57,585 nucleotides of DNA from Streptomyces apocyni (GTDB taxonomy: Bacteria; Actinomycetota; Actinomycetes; Streptomycetales; Streptomycetaceae), in the NCBI RefSeq assembly GCF_009739465.1, contig NZ_WHOM01000052.1, positions 1-57,585 of the forward strand, in the 5' to 3' direction. The notes beneath the pieces are model-generated. The model was not told the origin of the DNA. It worked only from the letters and a program-made list of their open reading frames with translations, and ran no database searches. A program made the translations under genes and the position numbers. Below are positions 42,739-51,117 of this stretch, piece by piece (position 1 is the stretch's first letter; every line of letters begins with the position of its first letter).

Positions 42739-43410
42739 GTGGGGGTTGTCGTGCGGGAGCTGTCGGGGTCTGAGTCGGGGTCCGTCGTAGCGGCGGGGTT
42801 GTCGCGTGGCGAGGGGCCCGGTCCCGTCGTCGTACGGGATCTGCGGGGCAGAGCGGGACAGACGCCCCGGACGCCCCGGAGCCTCCGCTTCCAGGAGGGC
42901 GACCTGGTGGTGGTCTCCGGCCTGCCGGGCAGCGGCAAGAGCACGCTGATCGCGCGCGCGGTGGCGGGGCCCCGAATCGACTCGCAGGACAGTCGGGACC
43001 GTTGGGCCCTACGGATGCCGCGCTTCCTCCCGTACGCGGTATACCGCCCCCTGGTGCGCATCGCGCACTACGCCGGGCTGTGGCGGGAGCTGCGCTCCGG
43101 CGCGAGCGTCGTCGTCCACGACTGCGGCACCCGGGCCTGGGTGCGGCACTGGCTGGCCCGCGAGGCGGCACGGCGCGGCCGGGACCTGCACCTGCTGCTG
43201 CTCGACGTGCGGCCGGAGGTCGCGCGCGCTGGCCAGCGGGAGCGGGGCCGGGGCGTCTCCCGGTACGCCTTCGCCCACCACTGCCGAGCGGTCGGACGGC
43301 TGATACGGGACGCTGAACGGGGGCGCGTCCCGGCGGGGTGCGCGTCGCTCGTGCTGCTCGACCGGGACGCGGCCAGTCGGCTGCGGGGGGTGGGCTTCGG
43401 TCCGTCGTGA
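42739..43410 (+). CDS. P-loop ATP-binding protein (kinase-like)
   Basis: The 223-residue protein has a Walker A GLPGSGKST at about residues 61-69 (VVVSGLPGSGKSTLIARAVA), a DSQDSRDRW region, and a VVVHDCGTRAW Walker B-like strand followed by LLLLDVRPEVARAGQRERGR, the fold of small nucleotide or zeta-toxin-like kinases. It may phosphorylate a small molecule. The GTG at 42739 is tentative; a later GTG at 42751 is possible. Unknown substrate. Confidence 0.78.
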   Translation: MGVVVRELSGSESGSVVAAGLSRGEGPGPVVVRDLRGRAGQTPRTPRSLRFQEGDLVVVSGLPGSGKSTLIARAVAGPRIDSQDSRDRWALRMPRFLPYAVYRPLVRIAHYAGLWRELRSGASVVVHDCGTRAWVRHWLAREAARRGRDLHLLLLDVRPEVARAGQRERGRGVSRYAFAHHCRAVGRLIRDAERGRVPAGCASLVLLDRDAASRLRGVGFGPS

Positions 43411-43485
43411 CGGCTGTCTCATCAGGCGAGCGGTGCCCGCGGGGCACTGGCGGGGCCTCGTAAGCTGCAAAAGGTGATGACGGAG

Positions 43486-43514
43486 CTGACCTGAGTCAGT
43501 ATATTCGACTGGTC
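43486..43514 (+). promoter_or_regulatory. inverted repeat and shared 13-mer upstream of the EamA gene
   Basis: CTGAC (43486-43490) and GTCAG (43495-43499) flank a four-base spacer, followed by TATTCGACTGGTC (43502-43514). The latter is identical to bases 25134-25146 upstream of the MarR-MFS operon. The site lies 32-60 bp before the GTG at 43546. Confidence 0.4.
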
Positions 43515-43545
43515 AGTGCGCCACAGTGAACCGAAGGACAGGCCC

Positions 43546-44535
43546 GTGAACGCAAGCCCGCAGACCGAGCCCTCGACCGTGGTGACCGGTAAGACCGGTG
43601 AGGTTGTGGCCGGTAAGGCCGGTGAGGTTGACGGGCGTGGGCGGCAGGGCGGGCGGTGGGGAGCGCTGGGGCCCGTGGGGCTGGTGCTCGCCGGTGGGGT
43701 ATCGGTGCAGTTCGGGGCCGCTGTCGCGGTGACGCTGATGCCGCGCGCCGGGGCCGTGGGTGTGGTGACGCTGCGGCTGGTGTGCGCCGCGGTGATCCTT
43801 TTGCTCGTCTGCCGCCCCAAGCTGCGCGGGCACTCGCGTGCCGACTGGGGCACGGTCGTCGCCTTCGGTGTGGCGATGGCCGCCATGAACGGGCTCTTCT
43901 ACCAGTCCCTCGACCGCATTCCGCTGGGCCCCGCCGTGACCCTGGAGGTCCTCGGGCCGCTCGCCCTGTCCGTCTTCGCGTCGCGCCGCGCGCTGAACGC
44001 CGTGTGGGCTGCCCTGGCGATCGGCGGCGTCTTCCTGCTCAGCGGTGGCGCCTCGGGCGACTTCGGAGGGCTCGACCCGGTGGGTGCGGCGTTCGCGCTC
44101 GGGGCCGGGGCGATGTGGGCCGCGTACATCGTGTTCAGCGCCAGGACCGGGCGGCGGTTCCCGCAGGCCGACGGGCTGGCCCTCGCCATGGCGGTGGCGG
44201 CACTCCTGATGCTGCCGCTCGGTGCGTTCGAGACGGGGACGAAGCTGCTGGACCCGAGCCTGCTGGCGCTCGGGGCCGCCGTCGCCGTGCTGTCCTCCGT
44301 ACTGCCGTACACGCTGGAGTTGCTCGCGCTGCGCCGGATGCCCGCGTCCACCTTCGCGATCATGATGAGCCTGGAGCCCGCGATCGCGGCCGGAGCCGGG
44401 TTCCTCATCCTCAGCCAGGCGCTGTCGGCGACGGACGCGCTGGCTATCGCGCTGGTCGTGGTGGCCAGCATGGGTGCCGTGCGTACGCAGATGAGCGGTC
44501 GGAGTGGTCGGAGCGGTCGGAGCGGTCGCCAATAA
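43546..44535 (+). CDS. EamA/RhtA-like exporter
   Basis: The protein of about 329 residues has ten hydrophobic segments in two EamA repeats: WGALGPVGLVLAGGVSVQFG, AAMNGLFYQSLDRIPLGPAV, TLEVLGPLALSVFASRRALN and, in the second half, YTLELLALRRMPASTFAIMM. That pattern matches RhtA-type amino-acid/homoserine exporters. I chose GTG at 43546, after GAAGGACAGG, rather than the GTG at 43516. The C-terminus ends in a GRS tandem repeat (SGRSGRSGRSGRQ). It may be controlled by the MarR whose promoter shares a 13-mer. Confidence 0.88.
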   Translation: MNASPQTEPSTVVTGKTGEVVAGKAGEVDGRGRQGGRWGALGPVGLVLAGGVSVQFGAAVAVTLMPRAGAVGVVTLRLVCAAVILLLVCRPKLRGHSRADWGTVVAFGVAMAAMNGLFYQSLDRIPLGPAVTLEVLGPLALSVFASRRALNAVWAALAIGGVFLLSGGASGDFGGLDPVGAAFALGAGAMWAAYIVFSARTGRRFPQADGLALAMAVAALLMLPLGAFETGTKLLDPSLLALGAAVAVLSSVLPYTLELLALRRMPASTFAIMMSLEPAIAAGAGFLILSQALSATDALAIALVVVASMGAVRTQMSGRSGRSGRSGRQ

Positions 44536-44546
44536 TACAAGCACGG

Positions 44547-44575
44547 TTGATTGTTTCTCTGGGTGCTGCCATGCT
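44547..44575 (+). promoter_or_regulatory. probable promoter of the AtuA/carboxylase operon
   Basis: TTGATT (44547-44552) and CATGCT (44570-44575) are separated by 17 bp, and an AGCAC ... GTGCT inverted repeat spans 44540-44567, placing a possible TetR operator over the -35/-10 region. The start codon of the first gene is 37 bp further on. Prediction only. Confidence 0.4.
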
Positions 44576-44611
44576 CGCGGGCACATCGACGTCCCGTGAG
44601 GGGAGCGCGCC

Positions 44612-45430
44612 GTGTCTGAGGCTGGGGCTGGGTCTGTAGCTGAATCTGTGCTCGGTGATCTGCGGGATGAGGGTGCGGAGCTCGACCGTCTCGTACGCGG
44701 GTTGAGCGACCAGAAGTGGGCATGGCGTACGAGCGCCGTGGGCTGGAGCATCGCTCACCAGATCGCCCATCTCGCCTGGACGGACCAGGTCGCTCTCCTG
44801 GCCGCCACCGAACCCGAGGCCTTCGCCGAGGAGGTCGCGAAGGCCGCCGCCGCGCCGGAGTCGTTCGTCGACCAGGGTGCCGAGGAAGGCGCGGCGCTGC
44901 CGCCCGCCGAGTTGCTCGCCCGCTGGCGCAACGGGCGTGAGGAGCTGTGGCGGGTGCTGCGGTCCGCGCCGCCCGGCACCCGGATTCCCTGGTACGGGCC
45001 GCCCATGGGCGTCGCCTCGATGGCCACCGCGCGGATCATGGAAACCTGGGCGCACGGCCAGGACATCGCCGACGGCCTCGGGCGGCGCCGGGAGCCGACC
45101 GTACGGCTGCGGCATGTCGCGCGGATCGGGGTGCGGGCGCGGGACTATGCCTTCGGGGTGCGGGGTCTCGCGGTGCCCGGCGAGGAGTTCCGGGTGGAGC
45201 TGGAGGGCATGGACGGGGAGGTCTGGGCGTACGGGCCCGAGGGGGCGGCCCAGCGGGTCACCGGCCCCGCGTACGACTTCTGCCTGCTGGTGACCCAGCG
45301 GGCACACCGCGCGGACCTGGCCGTACGGGCTGAGGGGCCGGACGCGGACCGCTGGCTGGACATCGCGCAGGCGTTCGCGGGGCCGCCGGGGAAGGGCCGG
45401 GCGCCGAAGGGCGGAGCCGGCGGTGAGTGA
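44612..45430 (+). CDS. TIGR03084-type DinB/MDMPI-fold protein
   Basis: The 272-residue protein has the mycothiol-dependent maleylpyruvate isomerase/DinB helical bundle: LRDEGAELDRLVRGLSDQKW, SIAHQIAHLAWTDQVALLAA with a His metal-ligand region, and ARIMETWAHGQDIADGLG with the second His. The family TIGR03084 is actinobacterial and tends to occur with acyl-CoA genes. It is the first gene of the operon and overlaps the AtuA gene by 8 bp. A thiol-dependent or metal-binding function is likely but not established. GTG start follows GGGGAGCGCGCC. Confidence 0.85.
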   Translation: MSEAGAGSVAESVLGDLRDEGAELDRLVRGLSDQKWAWRTSAVGWSIAHQIAHLAWTDQVALLAATEPEAFAEEVAKAAAAPESFVDQGAEEGAALPPAELLARWRNGREELWRVLRSAPPGTRIPWYGPPMGVASMATARIMETWAHGQDIADGLGRRREPTVRLRHVARIGVRARDYAFGVRGLAVPGEEFRVELEGMDGEVWAYGPEGAAQRVTGPAYDFCLLVTQRAHRADLAVRAEGPDADRWLDIAQAFAGPPGKGRAPKGGAGGE

Positions 45431-47186
45431 GGCTTCGCACCGGGGTCCGTTGCGGGGTCCGTTGCGGATCGGGAACGCCTCCGGCTTCTACGGCGACCGG
45501 TTCGACGCGATGCGCGAGATGCTCACCGGTGGCCCGCTGGACGTCCTCACCGGGGACTACCTTGCCGAACTCACCATGCTCATCCTCGGCCGCGACCGGC
45601 TGCGCGACCCGAAACTGGGGTACGCCAAGACGTTCCTGCGGCAGCTTGAGGAAGGGCTCGGGCTCGCCCACGAGCGCGGCGTACGGATCGTCGCCAACGC
45701 GGGCGGCCTGAACCCGGCCGGACTCGCGGACGCGATCCGCGAGTTGGCCGAGCGGGTCGGTGTCCCGGCTCGGGTCGCCCACGTCGAAGGCGACGACCTG
45801 CTCGCCCGCGGAGGCTGGGGCGACGGCGTCCTCACCGCCAACGCCTACCTCGGCGGCCACGGCATCACCGCGTGCCTGCGCGCCGGGGCCGACGTCGTCG
45901 TCACCGGGCGCGTGACCGACGCGGCGCTGGTGAGCGGGCCCGCGGCCTGGTGGTTCGGCTGGGGGAGCGAGGAGTACGACCGGCTCGCGGGCGCGGTCGT
46001 CGCCGGACATGTGCTGGAGTGCGGGACACATGCGACGGGCGGCAACTACGCCTTCTTCGCCGAACGCGCCGAGCGGGTCGAGTCGTTGCGCCGCCGCCCT
46101 GGCTTTCCGCTCGCTGAGATATACGAGGACGGGTCCAGCGTCGTCGGCAAGCACCCCGGTACCGGCGGCTTCGTCGACGCGGGCACCGTCACAGCCCAGC
46201 TCCTCTACGAGACGGGCCCCGCCCGGTACGCGGGCCCCGACGTCACCGCCCGCCTCGACACCGTACGGCTGACGGATGAGGGCGCGGGTGCGGGCGCGGG
46301 TGCGGGTGCGCGCGCGGACCGGGTGCGGATCGAGGGCGTACGGGGGGAGGCGCCGCCGCCCACGCTCAAGGTGGGGCTCAACCGGGTTGGCGGATGGCGC
46401 AACGAGGTCGTCTTCGTCCTCACGGGGCTTGATGTCGAGGCCAAGGCGGCGTTGGTGCAGGCGCAGTTGGAGGCCGCGCTGGACAAGTCTCGCCCGGCGG
46501 AGCTGCGGTGGGAGCTGGCCCGTACCGACCGGGCCGACGCGGACACCGAGGAGACGGCGAGTGCGCTGCTGCGGCTTGTCGTCCGCGATCCGGATCAGAG
46601 TGTGGTGGGGCGCGCGGTGAGCGGCGCGGCGATCGAGCTGGCGCTCGGTAGCTACCCCGGGTTCCATGTGACGGCTCCGCCGGGAAAGGGGACGCCGTAC
46701 GGGGTGTTCGAGGCGGCGTACGTCGACGCGGGGAGTGTGCCGCATGTGGCGGTGCTGCCGGATGGGGAGCGGGTGGCGGTCGCTCCGGCGGCCTCGACGC
46801 GGCCTCTGGTGCCGGTCGCCCAACCGGTGCTGCCGGAGCCACTGCCCGAAGGGCCGTTGCGGCGGGCGCCGTTGGGGCTCGTCGCCGGGGCCCGGAGCGG
46901 GGACAAGGGTGGGGACGCGAATGTGGGGGTGTGGGTGCGGTCGGATGCGGCGTGGCGGTGGCTGGTGCACGAGCTGACCGTCGACCGGCTCCGCGAACTC
47001 CTCCCCGAGACGGCGCCGTTGCCAGTGGTCCGGCATGTGTTGCCGAACCTGCGAGCCCTGAACTTTGTCGTGGAGGGCCTATTGGGTGAGGGCGTCGCGG
47101 CCCAGGCGCGCTTTGATCCGCAGGCCAAGGGGCTGGGGGAGTGGTTGCGTGCGCGGGAGGTGGAGGTGCCGGTGGAGATGTTGTGA
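45423..47186 (+). CDS. AtuA-like protein (DUF1446), acyclic terpene utilisation family
   Basis: The 587-residue protein has the AtuA/DUF1446 domain (residues about 15-450) with LRIGNASGFYGDRFDAMREM, GVRIVANAGGLNPAGLADAI, LGGHGITACLRAGADVVVTG and GTHATGGNYAFF, followed by a C-terminal AtuA-like domain with ARSGDKGGDANVGVWVRSDA that is separate in some relatives. AtuA is genetically required for citronellol and geraniol catabolism in Pseudomonas, but its reaction is unknown. GTG overlaps the preceding gene. A Gly/Ala repeat (GAGAGAGAGARA) near residue 288 comes from slippage-prone DNA. It is followed by a 207-bp gap with a long palindrome. Confidence 0.88.
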   Translation: MSEASHRGPLRGPLRIGNASGFYGDRFDAMREMLTGGPLDVLTGDYLAELTMLILGRDRLRDPKLGYAKTFLRQLEEGLGLAHERGVRIVANAGGLNPAGLADAIRELAERVGVPARVAHVEGDDLLARGGWGDGVLTANAYLGGHGITACLRAGADVVVTGRVTDAALVSGPAAWWFGWGSEEYDRLAGAVVAGHVLECGTHATGGNYAFFAERAERVESLRRRPGFPLAEIYEDGSSVVGKHPGTGGFVDAGTVTAQLLYETGPARYAGPDVTARLDTVRLTDEGAGAGAGAGARADRVRIEGVRGEAPPPTLKVGLNRVGGWRNEVVFVLTGLDVEAKAALVQAQLEAALDKSRPAELRWELARTDRADADTEETASALLRLVVRDPDQSVVGRAVSGAAIELALGSYPGFHVTAPPGKGTPYGVFEAAYVDAGSVPHVAVLPDGERVAVAPAASTRPLVPVAQPVLPEPLPEGPLRRAPLGLVAGARSGDKGGDANVGVWVRSDAAWRWLVHELTVDRLRELLPETAPLPVVRHVLPNLRALNFVVEGLLGEGVAAQARFDPQAKGLGEWLRAREVEVPVEML

Positions 47187-47195
47187 TTCCCCAAT

Positions 47196-47356
47196 CCCGC
47201 CCCTTCCCGTAACTGGGGGCAAGCCCCCAGACCCCCGGATCGCCCTTCGGGCTCGTCCTCAATCGCCGGACGGGCTGAAGATTTCAGCCCGTCCGGGCGA
47301 AAATCCAGCCCGTCCGGCGATTGAGGACCGGGGTCTGGGGCGGAGCCCCAGCTACG
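47196..47356. repeat. long imperfect palindrome, copy 1
   Basis: The arms start CCGCCCCTTCCCGTAACTGG and end with a matching GGGGTCTGGGGCGGAGCCCC ... GCTACG, with inner arms GCCGGACGGGCTGAA and TTCAGCCCGTCC. It is an interspersed repeat known in Streptomyces genomes. It lies between the AtuA and carboxylase genes, where the transcript would form a very stable hairpin. Compared with copy 2 (50388-50539), it carries an extra partial CGTCCGG module near the centre and has lost the outermost right end. Confidence 0.85.
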
Positions 47357-47393
47357 CCCCCGCCAGCCAGCGACCCGCACCGGAGGTACCCGC

Positions 47394-48992
47394 GTGACCG
47401 TCCTAGCCACCGCGCTCGACCCGCTGAGTCCCGACTACGTCACCCACCGCGACACCATGCTCGCCAAGCTGGCCGAACTGGACGCCGAGCACGCCAAAGC
47501 CCTCGCGGGCGGCGGCGAGAAATACGTCGACCGCCACCGAAAGCGCGGCAAGCTGCTCGCCCGCGAGCGGATTGAGCTGCTGCTCGACCCCGACACGCCG
47601 TTCCTGGAACTGTCCCCCCTCGCCGCGTGGGGCAGCGACTACCAGGTAGGCGCGTCGATGGTCTGCGGCATCGGCACGGTCGAGGGCGTGGAGTGCCTGA
47701 TCACCGCCAACGACCCGACCGTACGCGGCGGAGCGTCCAACCCCTGGACCCTGAAGAAGGCCTTCCGCAGCCACGAGATCGGGCACGCCAACCGCCTCCC
47801 GTCCATCCACCTCGTGGAGTCCGGAGGCGCCGATCTCCCTTCCCAGAAGGAGATCTTCATCCCGGGTGGCGCGCTCTTCAAACACCTCACCCAGTCCTCC
47901 GCAGCGGGCATCCCCACCATCGCCGTCGTCTTCGGCAACTCCACGGCGGGCGGCGCGTACGTCCCCGGTATGTGCGACCACGTCATCATGGTCAAGGAAC
48001 GGGCGAAGGTCTTCCTCGGCGGACCCCCGCTCGTGAAGATGGCCACCGGCGAGGAGAGCGACGACGAGTCGCTCGGCGGCGCCGAGATGCACGCCCGTAC
48101 CTCCGGCCTCGCCGACTACCTCGCCGTCGACGAACCGGACGCGCTGCGCCAGACCCGCCGCGTGGTCGCCCGCCTCAACTGGCGCAAGGCGTACGCCGAT
48201 CCGGGACCCGCCGAGCCACCCACGTACGACCAGGAGGAGCTGCTCGGCATCGTGCCGGGCGACCTCAAGATGCCCTTCGACCCGCGCGAGGTCATCGCCC
48301 GGATCGTCGACGCGTCGGACTTCGACGAGTTCAAGCCGCTGTACGGGGCGAGCCTGGTCACCGGCTGGGCCGCGCTGCACGGCTACCCGATCGGCATCCT
48401 CGCCAACGCCCAGGGCGTCCTGTTCAGCGAGGAGTCGCAGAAGGCCGCCCAGTTCATCCAGCTCGCCAACCAGCGCGACATCCCCCTCCTCTTCCTGCAC
48501 AACACCACCGGCTACATGGTCGGCAAGGAGTACGAGCAGGGCGGCATCATCAAACACGGCGCGATGATGATCAACGCGGTGTCCAACTCCCAAGTCCCGC
48601 ACCTGTCCGTCCTGATGGGCGCGAGTTACGGCGCCGGGCACTACGGCATGTGCGGCCGCGCCTACGACCCCCGCTTCCTCTTCGCCTGGCCCAGCGCCAA
48701 GTCGGCCGTCATGGGCCCACAGCAGCTCGCGGGCGTGCTGTCGATCGTCGCCCGGCAGTCCGCCGCCGCGAAGGGGCAGCCGTACGACGATGACGCGGAC
48801 GCCGCGCTACGCGCCATGGTGGAGCAGCAGATCGAGTCCGAGTCGCTGCCGATGTTCCTGTCCGGGCGGCTGTACGACGACGGGGTCATCGACCCGCGCG
48901 ACACCCGCACCGTCCTCGGCCTGTGCCTGTCCGCGATCCACACGGCGCCGGTCGAAGGCGCGCGCGGCGGCTTCGGCGTCTTTCGCCCCTAG
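47394..48992 (+). CDS. acyl-CoA carboxylase, carboxyltransferase (beta) subunit
   Basis: The 532-residue protein is a biotin-dependent carboxyltransferase: RGKLLARERIELLLDPDTPF, GGASNPWTLKKAFRSHEIGH, AAGIPTIAVVFGNSTAGGAY, VFLGGPPLVKMATGE, and the C-half GFAHLHGYPIAIL-like GWAALHGYPIGILANAQGVL and LPLFLHNTTGYMVGKEYEQG-like segments. The layout is that of methylcrotonyl- and geranyl-CoA carboxylases rather than acetyl/propionyl-CoA type. The neighbours favour a branched or isoprenoid acyl-CoA substrate. GTG start at 47394 follows GGAGGTACCCGC. The deciding active-site residue needs an alignment. Confidence 0.92.
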   Translation: MTVLATALDPLSPDYVTHRDTMLAKLAELDAEHAKALAGGGEKYVDRHRKRGKLLARERIELLLDPDTPFLELSPLAAWGSDYQVGASMVCGIGTVEGVECLITANDPTVRGGASNPWTLKKAFRSHEIGHANRLPSIHLVESGGADLPSQKEIFIPGGALFKHLTQSSAAGIPTIAVVFGNSTAGGAYVPGMCDHVIMVKERAKVFLGGPPLVKMATGEESDDESLGGAEMHARTSGLADYLAVDEPDALRQTRRVVARLNWRKAYADPGPAEPPTYDQEELLGIVPGDLKMPFDPREVIARIVDASDFDEFKPLYGASLVTGWAALHGYPIGILANAQGVLFSEESQKAAQFIQLANQRDIPLLFLHNTTGYMVGKEYEQGGIIKHGAMMINAVSNSQVPHLSVLMGASYGAGHYGMCGRAYDPRFLFAWPSAKSAVMGPQQLAGVLSIVARQSAAAKGQPYDDDADAALRAMVEQQIESESLPMFLSGRLYDDGVIDPRDTRTVLGLCLSAIHTAPVEGARGGFGVFRP

Positions 48993-49011
48993 TGGAAAGA
49001 GTGCGCTCCTT

Positions 49012-51117
49012 ATGATCAGAACCCTCCTGGTCGCCAACCGTGGCGAGATCGCCTGCCGCATCTTCCGCACCTGCCGCGAACTCGGCATCGCCACCGTCGC
49101 CGTGTACTCCGACGCCGACGCGGGCGCCCTGCACGTACGCGAGGCGGACACGGCGGTACGACTGCCGGGCGCGGCCCCCGCCGACACCTACCTGCGCGGC
49201 GACCTCATCGTGAAGGCCGCCCAGGCGGCCGTAGCCGACGCCATACACCCCGGCTACGGATTCCTCTCCGAGAACGCGGACTTCGCGCGCGCCGTCGCCG
49301 ACGCGGGGCTGGTCTGGATCGGGCCGCCGCCCGAGGCGATCGACGCGATGGCGTCCAAGACCCGTGCCAAGGAACTGATGGGCGTCGCCCCGCTCGCGGC
49401 GGACGCCGTGACCGAGGCCGACCTGCCCGTGCTGGTGAAGGCCGCCTCGGGGGGCGGTGGGCGCGGTATGCGCGTCGTACGGGAACTGGGGCAGCTGGAG
49501 GCTGAGTTGAAGGCGGCCGGGGCTGAGGCGGCGAGTGCCTTCGGGGACGGCGCGGTGTTCGTCGAGCCGTATGTCGAGGGTGGGCGCCATGTCGAGGTGC
49601 AGGTCATGGCCGACGCGTACGGCACGGTGTGGGCGCTGGGGACGCGGGACTGCTCGCCGCAACGCCGCCACCAGAAGGTCATCGAGGAGGCGCCCGCGCC
49701 GGGGCTCTCCGACGCCACCCGGGACACGCTGCGCGAACTGTCCCTGCGGGCCGCGCGCGCGACCGGGTATCTCGGGGCGGGCACGGTGGAGTTCCTCGTC
49801 GCGGACGAGCGCGTGCAGTTCCTGGAGATGAACACCCGGCTCCAGGTGGAACACCCCGTGACGGAGGCCGTGTTCGGGCTCGACCTCGTCGCCCTGCAAC
49901 TCCGGATCGCCGAGGGCGACGCGCTGCCCCCGTCACCACCTGAGCCGCACGGGCACGCCGTCGAGGCCCGCCTCTACGCCGAGGACCCGGGCCGTGACTG
50001 GGCCCCGCAGACCGGACGGCTGCACCAGCTCGCCGTGCCGTCGAGCGTACGGCTGGATACCGGGTACGCCGACGGCGACGAGATCGGGGTCCACTATGAC
50101 CCGATGCTCGCGAAGGTGGTGGCGTGGGCGCCGACGCGCGCGGAGGCGGTGCGGAAGCTGGCGGGCGCGCTGGAGCGGGCCCGGGTTCATGGTCCGGTCA
50201 CCAACCGGGAGTTGCTCGTACGCTCCCTGCGGCACGCGGAGTTTGTGGCGGGGGAGGTCGACACCGGGTTCTACGAACGCCACTTGCCGGAACTGACGGC
50301 GGCGCCCTCCGGCGAGGCGGAGGCGCTGTCGGCGGTGGCTGCGGCGCTCGCGGATGTGGCGGTTCGTACGGCTGGAGTTCCCCCTACCCCGCCCCTTCCC
50401 GAAACTGGGGGCAAGCCCCCAGACCCCCAGATCGCCCTTCGGGCTCGTCCTCAAACGCCGGACGGGCTGAAGATTTCAGCCCGTCCGGCGTTTGAGGACC
50501 GGGGTCTGGGGCGGAGCCCCAGTTACGGGAAGGGGCGGGAATGGGGAAGAGGCACCGCGCAGCGGCCCACCCGCATCGGAGCGTGGCGCAACGTGCCCTC
50601 CCAACCCCAGGTCAAGCGCTACCTCGGCCGCGCCGAGCACCAAGTCCGCTACTGGTGGACCCGCGACGGCGGCGCCGTCCTCGAAGGCCACCCCGGCGTC
50701 CGCGTGCTCCACATCACCCCGCACCACGTGCACCTCGAAGTCGACGGCGTCCGCCGCCAGTTCGAGGTGGCCGCGTACGACGACGGCCGCGTCTACGTCG
50801 ACACCCCGAACCACCCCTCCCACACCCTCACCGCACTCCCCCGCTTCCCCGACCCCACCCCCGCCCACCAGGACCCCGGCTCCCTGCTCGCCCCCATGCC
50901 CGGCACCGTCGTACGGGTCGCCGACGCGCTCGCCGAAGGGGACCGCGTACAGGCCGGGCAGCCGCTGCTCTGGCTGGAGGCCATGAAGATGGAGCACCGT
51001 GTCACCGCTCCGGTCTCCGGCACGCTCACCGCCCTGCACGCCGCACCCGGCCGCCAGGTCGAGGTAGGCGCCCTGCTCGCCGTCGTCGTCGCACACGAGG
51101 AGGAACCACAACCATGA
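49012..51117 (+). CDS. acyl-CoA carboxylase, biotin carboxylase/biotin-carrier (alpha) subunit
   Basis: The 701-residue protein has an N-terminal biotin carboxylase (IRTLLVANRGEIACRIFRTC, VLVKAASGGGGRGMRVVREL, EMNTRLQVEHPVTEAVFG), a middle BT-like domain and a C-terminal biotinyl domain with Lys659 in LEAMKMEH. It charges and carries CO2 for the beta subunit. Residues about 459-510 are translated from a palindromic repeat (50388-50539), read straight through in frame between the two domains, which is unusual. ATG at 49012 follows GGAAAGAG. It overlaps the next gene as ATGA. Confidence 0.92.
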   Translation: MIRTLLVANRGEIACRIFRTCRELGIATVAVYSDADAGALHVREADTAVRLPGAAPADTYLRGDLIVKAAQAAVADAIHPGYGFLSENADFARAVADAGLVWIGPPPEAIDAMASKTRAKELMGVAPLAADAVTEADLPVLVKAASGGGGRGMRVVRELGQLEAELKAAGAEAASAFGDGAVFVEPYVEGGRHVEVQVMADAYGTVWALGTRDCSPQRRHQKVIEEAPAPGLSDATRDTLRELSLRAARATGYLGAGTVEFLVADERVQFLEMNTRLQVEHPVTEAVFGLDLVALQLRIAEGDALPPSPPEPHGHAVEARLYAEDPGRDWAPQTGRLHQLAVPSSVRLDTGYADGDEIGVHYDPMLAKVVAWAPTRAEAVRKLAGALERARVHGPVTNRELLVRSLRHAEFVAGEVDTGFYERHLPELTAAPSGEAEALSAVAAALADVAVRTAGVPPTPPLPETGGKPPDPQIALRARPQTPDGLKISARPAFEDRGLGRSPSYGKGREWGRGTAQRPTRIGAWRNVPSQPQVKRYLGRAEHQVRYWWTRDGGAVLEGHPGVRVLHITPHHVHLEVDGVRRQFEVAAYDDGRVYVDTPNHPSHTLTALPRFPDPTPAHQDPGSLLAPMPGTVVRVADALAEGDRVQAGQPLLWLEAMKMEHRVTAPVSGTLTALHAAPGRQVEVGALLAVVVAHEEEPQP
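50388..50539. repeat. long palindrome, copy 2, inside the biotin-carboxylase gene
   Basis: The arms CCGCCCCTTCCCGAAACTGG ... and ... CCAGTTACGGGAAGGGGCGG are nearly perfect complements over about 70 bases, with a GGGCTGAA-GAT-TTCAGCCC centre near 50472. The same repeat is present at 47196-47356. No stop codon occurs in the reading frame across it, so it is part of the open frame. Confidence 0.88.

Noticed and set aside
47403..48641. 412-residue minus-strand frame opposite the carboxylase
   Set aside because: Shadow frame with no motifs; the + strand product is a complete carboxyltransferase.
50541..51113. Arg/Pro-rich N-terminal extension of the acyl-CoA dehydrogenase frame
   Set aside because: This segment overlaps the biotin-carrier gene in another frame; the dehydrogenase starts at 51114 with an ATGA overlap.
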